A stretch of DNA of 15,617 bases. Origin: an uncultured Clostridia bacterium. Its GTDB lineage: Bacteria; Bacillota; Clostridia; Christensenellales; Borkfalkiaceae. The position numbers and the translations under genes were made by a program. The stretch is from assembly GCA_934247855.1 (NCBI GenBank), contig CAKQKA010000040.1:1-15617 (forward strand). The letters are read 5' to 3'. Positions 13,047 through 15,617 of this stretch are shown one piece after another. Numbering within the stretch: the stretch's first letter is position 1; each line of letters opens with the position of its first letter. The notes beneath the pieces were generated by a model. That model did not search any database. It was not told where the DNA came from and saw only the letters and a list, made by a program, of their open reading frames with translations.

Positions 13047-14648
13047 TTAAATCTCGATATTATCGTAAGCGCAATTAATTCTGAGAATCAGAAATATCAC
13101 GCGGTGCGCGCAGAATAATGCGCCGAACAATACGAGAATCACCCACGGTACCCATGTCGTTTTTACGCTCGCCGTCAAAACGATAACCGCACCCATAAGT
13201 ACGGCGATAATCAGCCCCCATACTATGCTTCTTGCAATATTTTTGTTGCGCGCGGATATCTCTTCGTCGCTGTACCAATCCAGCGTCGGCGACTTTATAT
13301 CCATATCTATGCCCAGCGCTATATGCCCCGCGGAAGCGAAAAATACCGCAACCGTGCCGAGCGCCACCTGCCACAGCGGTTGCGAAAAACACGAAACGAC
13401 GGCGGTTACCGCAAGCGCGACGCCCGTAAGTATAAGGTTAAGCAAATATTTTGCAAAAATCTGCGTATAGTAGTCGACCGGAACTATTTTGGAGATGTAA
13501 TAATTTCCGCCTTCTTTGGTAATCGCATTTGCCGCCGATACGTTCGACAGCATTGCAAATACCGCAACGATAAGGATATGCGCACCCGCCACCATGCTTT
13601 CGCCTGCCTTGCTGACTACGATGTGCACCATCAGTTTATCGTAACAAAGCACGAATACCGGCATAAGAAATGTGAACAAATAGTACTCGAAAAAGTAATC
13701 GGGCGAACGGAATATTTCCGTAAGTTCCTTTCTCAGCATACTTTTAAGCGGCGATTCAACAATAAATCTGCGCGACTTTTTCCCCGGTTCCGATTCCGTT
13801 TCAAGATTGGTCATTGCCGTTTTAAAAAAGAAGGGCTTTATTATCATTGCGCCGATAAAAAGCAGCGCCGCGCACACGCCTATAAGCATAGGCAGATAAT
13901 ACCACTTGCCGAAATCAAACGCCATTTCCGCAATCTCTGCATAAAACGGTATAGCCCCGCCGAATTTAGCGATAAACCCGTTCACCGCGATAACAATCTC
14001 GATCTGCTTGCGCATAAGATCGAACCCTTTCATTACTCTGTCTATCAACGTACAGTAGCCGAAAACAGCCGCGCCTACGGCAATAATTATTATGATAAGC
14101 GATACGACCGTATTTTTCTTTAACAGCTTTATAATGTACGACGTCGGGATAGCCAGCAACGTTGCCACAGCAAGCGGTATAATCGGCAGAATCAGCAAAA
14201 ACAACAGCGTTGCAAGAAAATAAACAAACCCCGCCCGCGCCGAGAATCCGACGGCGAAAGTAAGAGGAAACAGCATGACGGTGTTCATAAGAAATTCCTG
14301 AACGTAGATTACGGCAAGTTTCGATATAAACAACTCGTCGGGCGTTGCGGGAAGCACCATAAGCAGTTCGTTTTCACGGCTGAAAAACATATCGCGAAGT
14401 ATAGTTCCAAGCGCAAAAAACATGGATATCGTCTGCGAAAAAAGCAGCACGATCGCCAGCAGTTCTTTGTTTACTTTAAAACCGAACGCCGAAATCAGCA
14501 TCATCGCAACGGTGAAAACAACCGTCATTACCAGAATGATAAACAGGTATTTAAGTATACCCAGAAACATTTTTTTCTTATCGTCGGTTCTGAATATATC
14601 CGAACGATCGTCCATTTGCAGACGGAAAAGTTTTATTATCGTCTGCAT
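13047..14648 (-). CDS. ABC-2-like exporter permease
   Basis: 533 residues with roughly twelve hydrophobic helices in two halves split by a hydrophilic stretch at about 285-310 (KKSRRF, then KSMLRKELTEIFRSPDYFFEY). The motif of a charged amphipathic segment followed by 'RKEL.E.FRSP.YFF' resembles large ABC-2 type or 'putative ABC exporter' permeases of Firmicutes. It has no ATP-binding motif; the ATPase is encoded directly upstream with a 2-base gap. A weak GGCGG site precedes the ATG, so translation is probably coupled to the ATPase gene. Substrate unknown. The neighbours suggest export of an envelope component or resistance to a membrane-active compound. Confidence 0.85.
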   Translation of the reverse strand: MQTIIKLFRLQMDDRSDIFRTDDKKKMFLGILKYLFIILVMTVVFTVAMMLISAFGFKVNKELLAIVLLFSQTISMFFALGTILRDMFFSRENELLMVLPATPDELFISKLAVIYVQEFLMNTVMLFPLTFAVGFSARAGFVYFLATLLFLLILPIIPLAVATLLAIPTSYIIKLLKKNTVVSLIIIIIAVGAAVFGYCTLIDRVMKGFDLMRKQIEIVIAVNGFIAKFGGAIPFYAEIAEMAFDFGKWYYLPMLIGVCAALLFIGAMIIKPFFFKTAMTNLETESEPGKKSRRFIVESPLKSMLRKELTEIFRSPDYFFEYYLFTFLMPVFVLCYDKLMVHIVVSKAGESMVAGAHILIVAVFAMLSNVSAANAITKEGGNYYISKIVPVDYYTQIFAKYLLNLILTGVALAVTAVVSCFSQPLWQVALGTVAVFFASAGHIALGIDMDIKSPTLDWYSDEEISARNKNIARSIVWGLIIAVLMGAVIVLTASVKTTWVPWVILVLFGALFCAHRVIFLILRINCAYDNIEI

Positions 14649-14650
14649 TT

Positions 14651-15487
14651 TTATTTACCGCCCTTTTTGTCTTCTTGTTCTTTCCGTCCACCGCACGTTT
14701 CCGTTTCGGCGTCGACAAAAGTCGTTTCCTCGTCTATCGCCTTGCGGTCGTCGGGATCGGCGTCCGGATTGCCGTTATAAACGACGTCGATAAATAATTT
14801 TTCAAGCGATTCGCCGTCGGCCTTCATCTTTCTGACGTCGTATACGCCCTGCAGTTTTCCGCCCTTTATAATACAACATCTGTCGCATAAATTTTCAACC
14901 ACGTCAAGAATATGCGAACTGAAAAAAACCGTATTACCCTCTTCGGCGTGGCGTTTCATCGCAAGCTTTAACTGGTAAGCGCTTTGCGGATCCAGCCCGG
15001 TAAGCGGTTCGTCCAGAATCCATAGTTTCGGAGCGTGTACAAGCGCGGCGATTACCGATATCTTTTGTTTCATTCCGTGAGAGTAGCTCTTTATCTGCGA
15101 ATCGAACGCCTTTTCCAGTTTGAAAATTTTAAGATGCTTTTCGGTTCTGCGTTCACGGTCCTCAAGACTGACATTGTACAGATTTGCCATGTGGTTTACG
15201 TATTCTCTGCCGGTAAGTTTTTCGAACACGGCATGGTTATCCGGCACGTAGCCCATCTGCATTTTTGCTTTGAGCGGATCGGTTTTTATCGAAATACCGT
15301 CGATTAAAATATCGCCCTCCGAAAACGGCAATATACCGACAATACTCTTTATCGTCGTACTTTTTCCCGCGCCGTTGGGGCCGAGAAAGCCGAACACCTC
15401 GCCGGGGCGAAGTTCCAGCGATAATCCGTCCACCGCCTTCACGTTTGAATTATTGTATCTCTTAGAAAAATCTTTTATCGTCAGCAT
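14651..15487 (-). CDS. ABC transporter ATP-binding protein
   Basis: 278 residues. Walker A GPNGAGKS (36-43), signature YSHGM (135-139), Walker B LWILDEP (155-161), D-loop TGLD and the switch histidine His192 are all intact, so it should hydrolyse ATP. In place of the Q-loop glutamine it has GYVPDN (79-84), a form common in ABC-2 exporter ATPases. A charged tail of about 40 residues (about 238-278, rich in Asp, Glu and Lys) extends beyond the usual domain end. The start follows GGAGG eight bases upstream. It is the first gene of the unit running to 9844. I see no good promoter in the 130 bases available upstream; it may lie beyond the window. Confidence 0.93.
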   Translation of the reverse strand: MLTIKDFSKRYNNSNVKAVDGLSLELRPGEVFGFLGPNGAGKSTTIKSIVGILPFSEGDILIDGISIKTDPLKAKMQMGYVPDNHAVFEKLTGREYVNHMANLYNVSLEDRERRTEKHLKIFKLEKAFDSQIKSYSHGMKQKISVIAALVHAPKLWILDEPLTGLDPQSAYQLKLAMKRHAEEGNTVFFSSHILDVVENLCDRCCIIKGGKLQGVYDVRKMKADGESLEKLFIDVVYNGNPDADPDDRKAIDEETTFVDAETETCGGRKEQEDKKGGK

Positions 15488-15532
15488 TATTCGCCTCCTT
15501 GCGCAGACCTTCTCCGTCAGCCCGTTAACGCG

Positions 15533-15617
15533 CCTTCATCCTGTTTTTCATTTAAACCGCTTGCTTGACAAAGAAACTTTGTCAAGCAAGCGGTTTAAAT
15601 GAAAAACAGGATGAAGG
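15533..15617. repeat. Perfect 41-bp inverted repeat with 3-base loop at the window end
   Basis: 15533-15573 is the exact reverse complement of 15577-15617, separated by AAA. The right arm ends at the last base of the window. It carries no T tail and is much longer than any terminator here. Either it is a genuine long palindrome upstream of the ABC operon or an assembly fold-back at a contig end. Confidence 0.97.

Noticed and set aside
13323..14123. A 266-codon plus-strand frame
   Set aside because: Antisense to the ABC permease; Arg/His/Tyr-rich and without motifs.
1..15617. CRISPR array, tRNA, rRNA or intact insertion sequence
   Set aside because: No regularly spaced repeats, cloverleaf with CCA-type end, rRNA core motif or transposase was found.

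Overview
The window looks like a piece of a low-GC, Gram-positive anaerobe of the Clostridia type, probably an uncultured gut lineage. The evidence is strong AGGAGG-type ribosome binding sites, sigma-A promoters with 17-bp spacers, T-tailed terminators, lipoprotein signal peptides, a Bacillus/Clostridium-style PHO box and Ig-like-repeat surface lipoproteins. The lineage is an inference; there is no rRNA or tRNA in the window. Most genes are on the minus strand; two (6866-8226) are on the plus strand.

Layout from left to right. (1) 1-446, minus: the first 21 codons of a membrane or secreted protein lie behind a long 5' leader with its own promoter (408-436), a c-di-GMP-I (GEMM-I)-like aptamer core (301-333) and a terminator (174-219); this is a candidate riboswitch. 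(2) 692-3740, minus: a thiol-redox operon ccdA - anchored ResA-like thioredoxin - thioredoxin-domain lipoprotein - trxA, ending in a decayed histidine-kinase remnant. (3) 3826-4558, minus: a Crp/Fnr-family regulator with its own promoter and terminator; a palindrome near -42 of the ccdA promoter makes this operon a plausible target. (4) 4663-6501, minus: a Na+/phosphate cotransporter with a PhoU-like tail, preceded by four PhoP-box-like hexamers at exact 11-bp spacing. (5) 6502-8280, plus: a glycerophosphodiester phosphodiesterase lipoprotein and a four-helix membrane protein of unknown function. (6) 8284-9460, minus: ribokinase, with two terminators and a promoter flanked and overlapped by palindromes. 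(7) 9461-9843: non-coding, hairpin-rich DNA. (8) 9844-15487, minus: a four-gene unit of ABC ATPase, ABC-2-like permease, membrane-anchored Ig-like protein and a large Ig-like/beta-helix lipoprotein. (9) 15533-15617: a perfect 41-bp inverted repeat that ends exactly at the window end, either a true palindrome or an assembly fold-back.

Together the genes describe envelope functions: extracytoplasmic thiol reduction (CcdA passes electrons from cytoplasmic thioredoxin to the two external thioredoxin domains), phosphate capture (transporter plus phosphodiesterase), and an ABC exporter linked to two Ig-like surface proteins. A small repeat family with core CGACCTATAG recurs in three intergenic regions and forms terminator stems at two of them.

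The best candidates for something undescribed are the riboswitch-like leader at the left end and the ABC/Ig-like surface cluster at the right end.
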